DNA from: Tricholomella constricta | Taxonomy: Eukaryota; Basidiomycota; Agaricomycetes; Agaricales; Lyophyllaceae | Length of the DNA stretch: 64,000 nt | NCBI GenBank assembly: GCA_013368375.1 | Contig: JAACJP010000036.1 | Location: 62,001 to 126,000, forward strand | Direction: 5' to 3' | In this document: in pieces, positions 41,021-51,038 of the stretch | Layout: each line of letters begins with the position of its first letter | How positions within the stretch are numbered: the stretch's first letter is position 1 | Notes under the pieces: model-generated | Database searches by the model: none | What the model was told of the DNA's origin: nothing | Seen by the model: the letters and a program-made list of their open reading frames with translations, nothing else | Program-made: the position numbers and the translations under genes

Positions 41021-41344
41021 GACCCGCGCGGGGGAAGAAGTGGGGGTGGCGGGGTCACACACTGGTGCTCGATGTTGAAATGCAAACAATCGTCGCTGCT
41101 CCCCCATTATAATTAATAACTAACGATGGCTACCTGCGTACCCCCGATGGGGTCTGCTTGCTTCCTACCTTGCTCTGCGAGTCCCGCTTTCGCCGCTGTG
41201 GACGCTCGTTCAACGTTCAACGTTCAACTGGAGCCCGCCGCGAGCTCCTGGGGCAAGGTTAAATGCTTTGACGCTTTGCTTAAGTTATTGGGTGTATGTG
41301 CATCCACATTTGTCAGTCAGTCCACCCTGGGTCCCGAGTGCTGC

Positions 41345-41610
41345 ACTCTTTTCGAATTCAAACTATATGCCAGTGCGTGAAGGTAGGGGTTGGCATTGGG
41401 CATGATAGCAGTGGGAATTATAAAATTGCTTGGGAATTTATACAGAGCTCAGATGGAAGGCGAAAGGACGTACTGCGACCTGTCGGATGCGGGCAACCCG
41501 CGATGGACGCCAAGGAAAACCCCTCATATATATGATGATCGTTTCGTCAGGTACTCGCAGGAAGGCCTAGTGACTGCCCAAAGTTGTTGCTGGGATAGGA
41601 ACTTACAATG
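41345..41610 (-). pseudogene. Truncated duplicate of the DUF6593-like gene and its promoter
   Basis: On the minus strand an ATG at 41405 opens MPNANPYLHALA, matching the start of the gene at 38880. Similarity runs upstream through the promoter-like region (41410-41610 against 38890-39165). Coding similarity ends after about 20 codons and a stop follows. The domain itself is missing, so this is a duplicated 5' end. Confidence 0.72.
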
Positions 41611-41658
41611 AACTTGAGGGATTTTTTGACAGACTTTGCACACGGCCATCGATCGAAA

Positions 41659-43324
41659 CTACATGAGCAACGCGGCCCTCGCAAGCTGCAGTGCCCCTTC
41701 CTTCGTCTTATTGCCTGCAAATTATAATCATTCATCACAAGTCCTCCAGAACCACACAAAAGCAAAAAGGAAATCGAAAAATCACCCACCTCCAATAAAT
41801 CCAGAAGCATGGATAAATATCCCGCCCGGGATGCCCGACGCCGTCGAGAGCTCCTCGTCTCTCAGCCCCCTCCACTTCTCCGGGAGCGCCTTGCGGCTCT
41901 CGAAGCTCTCCGGCGACACGGGGACCGCCTGGACACGCCAATTCCCCCCCATTTCATCGGGGTACACCACGTAGGTGGCGTCCCCCGCATTGATGTTCGA
42001 TGACGGGTCCGCCTCCAGCTCAAACAGGTGCTCCTAAAAATAAATCAGATAATGAAAATGAAAATGAGGACGAGCGAAGCGCGTGTGGTATGCTGGATGT
42101 AATGATAATAATAGAAAAAAGGTGCTGAAGCGACTGACCTTCCAAGGTAGGAACTGCTCAAAGAGCACGATTTTTCCTGTCGGATCGACGTTTTCTTTGC
42201 TCTGCGCGACGGAAGCGACGAGGATATCCCTCGCCGGCAACCACGCGCTCGCGTAATAATTGAGCTTCCCGAGGAACTCTTCGCCCGTCAGGAGCGACGC
42301 TTTATCAAATAACGCCTAGGGAGCAAAGTGAGCGATGGGGGCGCGTCGGGGGGAAGGAGGGAGAATGTGGGGGAAGGAGGGGGAATGTTGTTCGTACATC
42401 GAGGGTCTGTGCGTCTGCGGGCTGGTTCCAGGCAGGGTTCAAAGCGGCGACGCGGCTAGAGAGGTCGGTCCTGCTTCGGTATTTAGGCTTGAGCTCGCTC
42501 GGGTACTGCGGGATCCCATTGTCGATCGCGTCGATGGCTTCGATGAATTCCTGTACGCTTTTTAGTTAATTTTGGGGAGCGGCTGGGCAGGGAACGACAG
42601 ACCCTGTACACCTTAAGCCACAGCGTCTCCACTTTCGGATCGTCAAGGGGGAGCTGGACCGTGTTCGCGACGACCTCTCGACCAAAGTGCCTTTCGGGGA
42701 GAAGTTTTGTGATTAGACTAAACAGCAGGAGGCGACAGTGACCAAACAAACGCACTTGTAGACCAAACCAGCAGAGGACAGCTTCGTCTCAAATCCGTGT
42801 CCGAATACTTCAGCGAACCCTCGTTGGTGGTGGTCGAATCTCTGCTTGCCCTCGTCGTAGACGGCCCCTACATCGACGACGATGTCGCAGGTGTCGAGGA
42901 GAGCCGGGTCCCGGGTGCGTTTCAGGCCTGGGAGAAGGTGGGGGAGGGGGGCGGGGGAGAATACCTGAGGGTCAAGGGGGACTGCGATGCTGGGAAGGGG
43001 GGAAGGGGGAAAGGAGGGGAAGAGACGTACCGGCGTCACGGTATTTGTTGGTCCGGCGGAGCAGGAAGACGGCGAGGGCTTCATCGCAATGAAATGTCCC
43101 ATTGTGTGTTCCGATGACCTGATCACGAAGACAACGTTCGAGGGGTGCAATTTAAAGCTGGAGGTGGATGCGGAGCGAACCTGTTGGAGTTTCTGCCGTT
43201 TTGCCGGCGTTTCCTGCGCTGCGGTGGTCATCAATGCTCGTGAACGAAGAAGAAGGGTTGGGGAGAGGCTGCTGCGTCGGTGTCGGTAGATCGATGGTGG
43301 ACGAAGCAGTCCTCGCTGCAGCAT
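41659..43324 (-). CDS. MYG1: MYG1 family protein (mitochondrial/nuclear DHH-type 3'-5' RNA exonuclease)
   Basis: Eight exons: 43324-43181, 43118-43031, 42927-42756, 42690-42603, 42550-42398, 42315-42139, 42033-41790 and 41714-41659. All junctions are in phase; 373 residues. Family signatures: [66 protein letters not shown] and [16 protein letters not shown]. The His/Asp residues of the FHCDE, VVDVG and DHH motifs form the expected metal site. MYG1 is conserved in eukaryotes and links nuclear and mitochondrial RNA handling. The chosen start gives an Arg/Leu/Ser-rich N-terminus ([19 protein letters not shown]) like a mitochondrial targeting peptide. A second in-frame ATG at 43231 would give a form without it, starting [14 protein letters not shown], which contains a basic KRQK. 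Confidence 0.95.
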
Positions 43325-43723
43325 GACACGGGCGTCGACCGGCATTTGCCGTTCAAGCTTAAGTTTAAGGACCAAGGGGTCTCGCATTGAAATCTGAACG
43401 TTTGAACGCTCAACATGCATGCAAACTCGACTTGCAGGGCAGTGGGGTATCCAGATAAGCTGTATTAAAGGCTGGGCGCGAGGCGAGGCAATGGAGCGCG
43501 CATAATGTCTACGTATAACGCCGTATGTGTCTGTGTAAGGATAGATACGACGCAATGTATACACCCCCCGGTCCAAAAAAAATTCCGTATCGATAAATCA
43601 AGCGAAAAAAAATATAAGGGATATATCCGAAAAGGAAGGCGAGAAAAACGAAAACGAAGCGTCTGTGTATCGCCGTCCATCAATGAATGCATCATCAACC
43701 ACGCACGTCACCTTGCTCCTTCC
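43325..43723. other. Intergenic region between MYG1 and glycoprotein B
   Basis: 400 bp holding the MYG1 promoter side and the 3' end of the next minus-strand gene. No further feature seen. Confidence 0.5.
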
Positions 43724-44758
43724 TTATGAGAAGAACAGAGCAGAGAACACAACGCCCAACACCGTCGCCGCACCCGACACCGCAATCGTGCCCGCCGCAT
43801 TCCCCGTCGAGCCCGCACCCGCCGCCGTCCCCGTGCCCGTCCCGCTCCCAGGCGCAGCAGGCTTACTCGTCCCGCTGCTGCCCGCCGCACCCGTCCCAGT
43901 AGGCGCCGCCGCCGACGTCGACTCCCCAGGCGCCGTAACGCTCGCCAGCGCCGCAAACACCACCGAGCTCGTATGCGCGACACAGTTCGAGGACTCCGGC
44001 ACACGCGCGGTGTACGGCATCGTCGAGATGGCGCCGAGCGACTCGGGCGGCTGCGTGTAGGTCATGGTCACGCCGTCCTGCACGTACGTGCCGGGGAAGT
44101 CCTGGTTCTCGCCCTCGCAGGACTCGAAGGTCCCGTTTTGGGCTCTGTTGGGCGCGTTGTAGGCGCATCCGATGCGGTCGAAGATGTGCTCGCAGAACTT
44201 GGCGGCGTTGGGCTTGGAGGGGTCGCAGGCTTTGATGCAGAAGGCGTTGCCACCGATGAAGCTGGAGAGGGGGGGGAGGAAGTGAGTATTGGGTGAATGA
44301 GAGGGGCGGAGGGGGTGGGAAAACGTACTTGTGCCATTCGATCACTTGGTTGTATCGGTTGTTGTCACTGCCAGACCAGGCGTTGGAGTAGAGGAGACCG
44401 CCGAGGGGGTTACCGCGCTAAGAGAAACGCAACATAAGCACAGAAGCCCACCCATCAAGAGAAAGCAACGCCGACTCACCAGATCCGCACCATGGGGGTC
44501 CATCTCACCTCCCCAATCACCCGCCAAAATGTTAATCTTCGTCTGGTCAATGAACCCAATGACCTGCACATAGTCGGGGGTGCGCATGAACTGCACGCCC
44601 TGCAGCGCGTCCCGCGGGATCAGGCGCGTGCCGTGGCCAGGCTTCGTGCACCACGCCACCATCTCGCCCTCGATGTCGCCCACGACGGAGCCCGGGTCGA
44701 TCGGGGCCCACAGGCAGAAGTCTGTGGCCGAGGATCGTCAGCGCAGCACTACCAGCGT

Positions 44759-44789
<31 letters not shown>

Positions 44790-45331
44790 AGGGAATGGAA
44801 AAGGGGACGCAACGCACCATCAATAGAGTTGACAAAGGACGTCTGGCAGAGCGAGTCCTGGTTCTGCGTCGTAGAGTTGCAGATGTTGTATCCGGTCTGG
44901 GCACCCCGGATAAGGTGAGGCTCCGTGTCGACCTGGTATGGCTACAAAACGAACAGCGTACGTCAGGCTCCCTTGCATCACACATGTGCCCACGGGAACA
45001 ACGAAAAAAAATAAAAGAAAGACAGGGGGGGGGGGGGTAGAGCGGACATAAAAAAAAAAGTCCGGATCCACATCCACATCCCACATGTATTGACGCCGAA
45101 TCGAACCCGCCACCCTCCCACGTCCATCCGTCCGTCCGTGACAGGGGTTCCAAATACGGAACAAACCAGAAGAGAAAAAAAAAAAAAGGGCAAGAGAGGA
45201 GCAGCACTCACAATCCCAGTAGGATACGCAAACGTCTTCGACGCAAGCGGGGTCGCGGGGTACGTGCTTCTGGGCGCATCCTGCGCCAGAACAGTGCTGG
45301 CCAAACCCAGCAAAAGCGAGACAGCGAGCAT
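43724..45331 (-). CDS. Secreted, GPI-anchored glycoprotein, 'macrofage activating glycoprotein' family, paralogue B
   Basis: Exons 45331-45212, 44941-44818, 44721-44480, 44417-44329 and 44261-43724; 370 residues. A signal peptide (LLLGLASTVLAQ) leads to the family blocks DFCLWAPIDPGSVVGD, GEMVAWCTKPGHG, GVQFMRTPDYVQVIGF, INILAGDWGGEMDPHGADL and RGNPLGGLLYSNAW. A Cys-rich block follows, then an Ala/Gly/Thr-rich stalk and a hydrophobic C-terminus (ISVSGAATVLGVVFSALFFS-like) for GPI attachment. Exon 4 is one codon longer than in A and C. Intron 1 is unusually long (45211-44942, 270 nt). Intron 2 contains a 30-nt run of G on the plus strand. Function unknown; surface role inferred. Confidence 0.88.
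44759..44788 (+). repeat. Poly-G tract (30 nt) in an intron
   Basis: An uninterrupted run of G (poly-C on the gene's strand) inside intron 2 of glycoprotein B. Its length is prone to sequencing and replication error. Confidence 0.9.
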
Positions 45332-46642
45332 CGTGTTGTGTGTTTAGTAGTACTTGTGTAGTTAGTTGTTGTGTTGTGTAGTTGTGAAAGAGCGTGTGGG
45401 TGGGTGGGGGAGGGAGAGGGTGGGGGTGGGGGGGGCCGAGAGAAGGTGTGAGAGAGAGCGGGATGGAATGGAAGGAAGGATGGGATGCATGGTCTGGGTG
45501 GGGTGGAGGGCTTAAGTACCCGCATCACGCGGGCAAGGGTCCCGGGGTCTTGGGGGCTTGGGAGCTTCTGCGCTCGGCCTTGGCGCGCTCCCATAGTGGC
45601 TCGGCGCAGGCTAGCAGTCGTCATGCGCAACCGCAACGAACGGGCAACGGTAGCTTGAGACTGCGTAAGAAAACATGTCAACGCGCGCGCACCTTTCAAG
45701 CTCAAGCTCAAGTCCAAGTCCGAGTCCGAGCCCGACGAGCTCCACGACTCGCACTCACCGCTCCCAGAACCCCCAAGATCCTAAACCCCAAGGTCCCAAG
45801 CCACGCACACAGACAGACTCACCTTAGGCTTGATGTCACCGCTGGCATACAAGAGCACGCCCAGCGCCGCGGCACCCGGCCTTGGCATCACCCTCACCTC
45901 CTTCCCTCCTCCCGCCCAGCCCCTCGGCGTCCACCTAAGAATTACGAGTATAAGACCCAATGTCCAAAACTCCCTGACGCCGAGATCTGAGACCTTGATC
46001 CCCTCCTCTTCCACCCCCGCCATCGAATTCGAAATCGAAATCGCGAGACGTCATGACAGCACTTCCAAGAAAGAGTAAGTTAAGTAAGATGACGAAAAGG
46101 AAAAGGAAAGCTGGCACGCACTGAAGGTTGAAAACGTTGAAAGGCAAGCCCAGGCCCTCCCTCCCTTTCCCCTTTCCCTTAAGTCCCTCGGGATCGACCG
46201 GTGACCGACGAGCTGGACGCGACGCTTGTACTTATCTTCGCGTACAGGTTTCAAATTTATACGTACGTACGTCCCCGTCTCCCCTCCAGTATCACATTCT
46301 CACATATCTCACTTACTTCACACATCCATCCCATGGCCATAGCTCGAGAATGATGGAAAGGTATAATAGAGTCCAATGTTGCTCTTAAGATAATAAAGTA
46401 AGTAACTCTGCTCCTCGGGGGCGGGCGGTGCGCCAACTAGTAACCAACATGTGTGTGTGTGTGTGATGTGATATGCATGGGCGAATCGGATAGATAGGGT
46501 AAGATGTATGCATGCATGCATGCGCCGTCCAGGAGTGTGGATACGATATGTCCAGATATGGGAGGGGGGGATAAGGGGAGAGAGGGGGGCGTAAAAGGTC
46601 TGTCAATCATCTCCGCAGGAGCCAGCTCGAGCTCGCTCACGC
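45332..46642. other. Intergenic region between glycoproteins B and C; no confident gene
   Basis: 1.3 kb. A minus-strand frame at 46023-45781 has a hydrophobic patch (FWTLGLILVILRW) but no family match or convincing exon partner, and an overlapping plus-strand frame is equally open, so neither is called. Microsatellites: GT repeat at about 46451-46464 and TGCA repeat at about 46508-46521. Confidence 0.5.
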
Positions 46643-48003
46643 TCACGAGAAGAACATCGCCGAGAACACAACCCCAAACACCGTGACCAACCCGCCCGCA
46701 ACGATCGTCTGCGCATCATTGGTCGTGTTCTGCGCACCTGCTGCCGTCCCCGTCTTGACCGGTGCACCCTTCCCTGTCCCACTACCATGCGCACCGCCCG
46801 TCGGCGCAGCGGTCACTGTCGAGTCGATAGCAGCGGTCACGCTCGCCAACGCCTTGTACAGCACAGCGCTCGTGAACTGCTGGCACTCCGAGGATGCAGG
46901 AACCTTGGGCTGGTACGGCATCGTCGAGATCGCACCCTGCTCCTCGGGGGGCTGCGTGTACGTCACAACGGCGCCGCCCTCGGCCGTGTACACGCCCGGG
47001 AAATCCTGGTTGTCGCCCTTGCACGCCTCAAAGGTTCCGTTCTGCGCATTGTTGGGCGCGTTGTAGGCACACCCGATACGGTCGAGGCGGTGCTCGCAGA
47101 AATGCGCAGCGTTGGGCCCAGCGGGGTCGCAGGCTTTCAAGCAGAAGCCGTTGCCGCCCATGAAGCTAACGGCAAAAAGGGGTGAGTACGACACTACGTT
47201 GATGGCTCACAGCAAAACGCACTTGTGCCATTCAATCACTTGCTGGAAGTTGTCGGCGCCGCCGGAAAAGGCGTTCGAGTACATCAGACCACCCATAGGG
47301 TTCCCGCGCTATAATCCCAGGGCCATAAATTCCCATCACACGTAAAACAAGGCAGGGGACGTACAAGGTCAGCGCCGTGGGGGTCCATCTCGCCTCCGTA
47401 ATCGGCACTCTGGATGTTTATCTTGGATTGGTCAATAAAGCCGACGACCTGAACGTAATCGGGGGTGCGCATGAACTGGACACCCTTGAGTGCGTTGGCG
47501 GGGATGAGGCGGGTGCCGCGACCGGGCTTGGTGCACCACGCCACCATCTCGCCTTCGGTATTGGCGACGATGGATTCCGGGAGGTCGGGGGCCCAAAGGC
47601 AGAAGTCTGTCAATGGGAAAAAGGGGGTGAGTTTAGGGGGAAAGTGGAAGGTGGGGGGGAACGCACCGTCGATGGAGTTGAGGAAAGAGGTTTGACAGAG
47701 GGACTTTTGGTTCTCGGTGGTGGAGTTGCACTGGTTGTATCCGTGCTGGAAGCCCCTAATGAGGCCCTGGTCAGTGTCGACCTTGTATGGCTGTTCCCAA
47801 CGGAGTTTGTCAGTTCTCTCCTCCACGTTGCACCAACGACCACGACTCACAATTCCAGTGGGGTAAGCAAAGTGTTTGTCTGCGAGCGCAGTAGGTGGGT
47901 ACGTGCTCATGGGTGGATCTTGCGCAGACACCGACTGAGAAAAGGTGGAAAGAGACACCGCAAGGGCGAGGAGAGCAGAGAAGGAACGAGTGGAGGGCGA
48001 CAT
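46643..48003 (-). CDS. Secreted, GPI-anchored glycoprotein, 'macrofage activating glycoprotein' family, paralogue C
   Basis: Exons 48003-47851, 47790-47667, 47606-47365, 47308-47223 and 47165-46643; 375 residues, all introns GT-AG. The signal peptide ends near SQSVSAQD. Family blocks are YKVDTDQGLIRGFQHGYNQC, DFCLWAPDLPESIVANTE, GEMVAWCTKPGRG, GVQFMRTPDYVQVVGF and GGEMDPHGADL, plus a Cys-rich block FCLKACDPAGPNAAHFCEH. A Thr/Gly-rich stalk and a hydrophobic GPI tail (GGLVTVFGVVFSAMFFS) end it. Exon lengths of the core (124, 242, 86 nt) equal or nearly equal those of A and B, which indicates gene duplication. An upstream ATG at 48033 is in frame; 48003 was preferred because the signal peptide then starts directly. 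It is divergent from the HMG-box gene. Confidence 0.88.
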
Positions 48004-48346
48004 CGGTACAGTCGACGTCGAGGATATGGACAAAATGTAAGTGGAGAGTATCTCTCGTACTTTGAGGAGAAAGTCGTAGCAACGTATAGAGTTCCTGTTT
48101 CCTTGTCAGCGGACTCTTAAATCTGCTTCCGCCAAGCGGAGTTTAATCTATTAATAGACCGCCACCGAAATACCAATATATCGAGCCGCTGGTGCACGGA
48201 CCAGTCAGGTGATCCCGTTGATTGTAAACGCGACATCCCAAACTTTCAAATTCCGACGGACGCGTTTATAACAGAGACATTTCTGTGTTGTGTTGCGTTC
48301 AACGTCCTTTTCACCCCCCCCTCAACCCAACTGCCCCATTCACGCC
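48004..48346. promoter_or_regulatory. Shared divergent promoter region, glycoprotein C / HMG-box gene
   Basis: 343 bp between two divergent start codons. Pyrimidine-rich sequence (CACCCCCCCCTC) lies just upstream of the HMG-box ATG. No well-placed TATA box on either side could be fixed. Confidence 0.45.
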
Positions 48347-49029
48347 ATGGCTAAAACAGCAACAGGTACGTCCCGTCCTCAGATTGTACCAGAGCCATGC
48401 TGATCGTATGTGGATCCCCAGTAACAAGGACCAAAACCGCTACCAAGGATGCCATCGACAAGAAGACGCGCACGCCAAAGGCCGGTGCGTGCCTTCTCAC
48501 ACACTTACACACTCCCAGATGTCGCTGATCCGCTCTTCATCCAGATAAAGCCGACAAGCCCAAACGTCCACCGACCGCATACCAGGCCTTCTGCAAAACG
48601 CACATGAAGGCCTGGAACGACGCGCACCCCGGGCGCGCCAAGGAAGCTATGGCGGAGGCCCGTGCTTCTCTCTCTTGCTCCTTTGCTTCTATGCGCTGAT
48701 CTCGGCTCTCCGATCATTAGATGGCGCGCATGTGGAGAGATGCGCCTGAGAACCCGAACCGCGGTGCCGAGCCCAAGGCGCGTAAACCCAAGGCGCCGAA
48801 GGAGCCCAAGGCGAAAGCGAAGGCGCCGCGGAAGAAAAAGGCTGCTCCTGTTGATGAGGAGCAAGAGCTAGAGGAGGAGGAAGGCTCGGAGGAGGAGAAG
48901 GAGCGGGCGAAGGAAAAGGAGGTGGAGATGGAGGAGGAGGAAAAGGAAAAGGAAAAGTCGAGCGACGCGATGGAGGGCGGGGACGATGAGCCCGCCGAGG
49001 CCGAGCTAGAGGAGAGCGATGGCTGGTGA
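48347..49029 (+). CDS. HMG-box chromatin protein (HMGB/NHP6-like)
   Basis: Exons 48347-48365, 48422-48484, 48545-48657 and 48721-49029; 167 residues. One HMG box is seen: KPKRPPTAYQAFCKTHMKAW, then NDAHPGRAKEAMAE and MARMWRDAPENPNRG. A Lys/Ala/Pro-rich segment (PKAPKEPKAKAKAPRKKK) and a long acidic Glu-rich tail follow, as in HMGB proteins. Such proteins bend DNA with little sequence preference and help nucleosome remodelling. The third intron (48658-48720) can only be placed in phase with a GC donor (GAG|GCCCGT), which is unusual; the two others are GT-AG. The N-terminus before the box is short and basic. Confidence 0.85.
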
Positions 49030-49679
49030 GTGTTTGTTCCCCTTCCTCTATCGGGCATATATTTATATATCTAACCTGATTTCTCCGTTCTCGCCCGTCC
49101 TAGATCTCCGAGGGCTGACATCACCCTACTCGGCGCATATCGCGTCTTTCGCTCTTGTGCTTATTCTTATTCATACTTCATGCTCGCACTTTAGTTGTAT
49201 ATTCGTGACCACCTTGTCTTTTGCTCCGCCGAATCGAGTCGCGACACCGGCGTGTACATGTACATGTAGAGTACCTTAACCCCCGCCCTCGCTTTCATCC
49301 ACTGCCCGTTGGCTGTTTGTTGTCTTGTATCCTATCGCCATATTGTATACGTTGCTATTATACAGTATTACCTGTCTTTTGGATCCTGATCAAGTCTATC
49401 AGCGGACACGATTTTGCCATGTGCTGTGTAAAATCAGGTGTGAACCTTGCGCATGCACGCGATATACATGCCACGCCTACATGCACAGCAGAAACGAGAA
49501 ACGAGAAATGAGGGTTAAGAACCTGGTTTGGGAGTGAGCAGATAGTATGCGGCGTCTCGGAATTCGACTTCGAACTGGGTTGGGCGGGGCGGATGCTCTT
49601 TACCCTCCGCTCTATGATATGCTCGATACGTGCTGAAGATGAAGCAGCCCTGTTCATGAGCGTACGCAGCAGACGACGC
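49030..49679. other. Region downstream of the HMG-box gene; no gene supported
   Basis: Includes the probable 3' untranslated part of the HMG gene. Short open frames only. Confidence 0.5.
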
Positions 49680-50641
49680 TGAGACACAACGCGCATGCGG
49701 GCGTCGGGCGTCGGGCATCGGGCGAGGCTAAATATGGGGTTGGTAGGTGTGGTATTGTCAGGCAAGCTCAGGAGCGAGTTGATGTGGCCACATCGTATTC
49801 CAGGGCAGTCGGCAGTCGCGCAGAAGAGACGAAATATAAAAAAGGCTTGAGAGCCTTGATCACTTTCGCAGGACAATCGGGTCAAACCAGGCAGACCAGG
49901 GAGTACTATTCACTATCCACCTATACCTATACCTATACAGCGGGCGGTGGAGCGACGTCAAATGCACGGACATGCGAGGGATAGGTGTGGGATCGCATCT
50001 GACAGCGCGGTGAGGAGCTCTTGGAAGAACAGGGTAGATGGCCGGCCTGGACAGGTTACCATTCGCGTTAGTTCGTTTCCGGTCATGTGCATGAGAGGCA
50101 ATGGGAAGAGGGGCCATCATGATGATGATTGGCGAACTTGAATGAAGACGACCCGGTGGGACACGGGCAAGGAGGCCAAACGGTGACCCCTGTAGGTGAT
50201 ATGGATTGTTCGATAGTTCCGTCTCACTGCATTTCGCACCAGTGCACTTTACTCGAGCCGATCGGGGTTGGGCAATAGAGAGGCGCGTCAAACGACGCAG
50301 AGTCACAGTCACCTGAATCGTCCCTGCGCCCCGCGTGCCATGAGCCATGGGAGCAAGCTCCTTGGAGGAAGTGCTGAGCCCTCTGAGGTTGCTTATCATA
50401 GACAAGAGGAGGAGTTATACAGTGACGTGATAAAGTGACGTCGAAAGAAAAGCCAACAGCAGTTTTCAAGCAAGCTTCAGGTGCATAAGCTAGCAATCAG
50501 CGTGCTTGCTCTAAGATTTGTGTCGAGGCTCTGAGAAGACATCAATGAGGCTGGGAAGAGGACTTTTGTTGAGATTTTTGGCTGCAATTTGAAGTCATCG
50601 TGGTAGTTTTGAGCAAGCCAACCGGCAATTCAAGGACTCGG
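49680..50641 (-). repeat. Right arm of the inverted repeat, inner part
   Basis: Reverse-complement match to about 40140-41020. The match includes the blocks around GATCGGCTCGAG and TGAGCTTGCC and the stretch CCGGTTGGCTTGCTC next to the insertion point. It is cut at 50641 by gypsy-2; the outer part of the arm resumes at 59483. Confidence 0.75.
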
Positions 50642-51002
50642 TGTGACGAAAGGGTGACTTGTTGAGTTGGATTTCGGCACACGAGAGGGAAAGGAAGAGG
50701 ACGCTCTGAATGACTGGGTAAAAACCTGTTGTATTCGAGAATCGCTACCGTACGTGTACTACTGTAGGCTACTTATATAGGTGGACAGTCAGTAATGATA
50801 AGTAAGCAAGTCTCATATGTGACAAGGCGAAGTTAACTGATGTCTAAGAACTAAAGGTAATGTCCATGGCAGAGTGCCAACTAACAAGGCGGGACTCTGA
50901 AGAAAGGGAACGGCAAAGGAGTGTAGGAGACGGAACGGATTTGCTGTATTGATGACGGGGATCTCGGGGCCGGTAGTCGGTACCGGTCTCAGGTCCGCGA
51001 CA
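50642..51002 (-). repeat. gypsy-2 3' LTR
   Basis: 361 bp, TGTGACG to CCGCGACA, and reads as identical to 59122-59482. Confidence 0.95.
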
Positions 51003-51038
51003 TACGCCCTCCAGCGATTGTCGCGTCGTGGCAATCGC

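Noticed and set aside
42713..43576. 287-codon continuous frame on the minus strand
   Set aside because: It reads through introns 1 and 2 of MYG1 and loses the FHCDE motif. The spliced model restores the family signatures, so the long frame is not the product.
45781..46078. Overlapping minus and plus frames with a hydrophobic patch
   Set aside because: Neither strand gives a family match, a start with good context or a second exon in phase.
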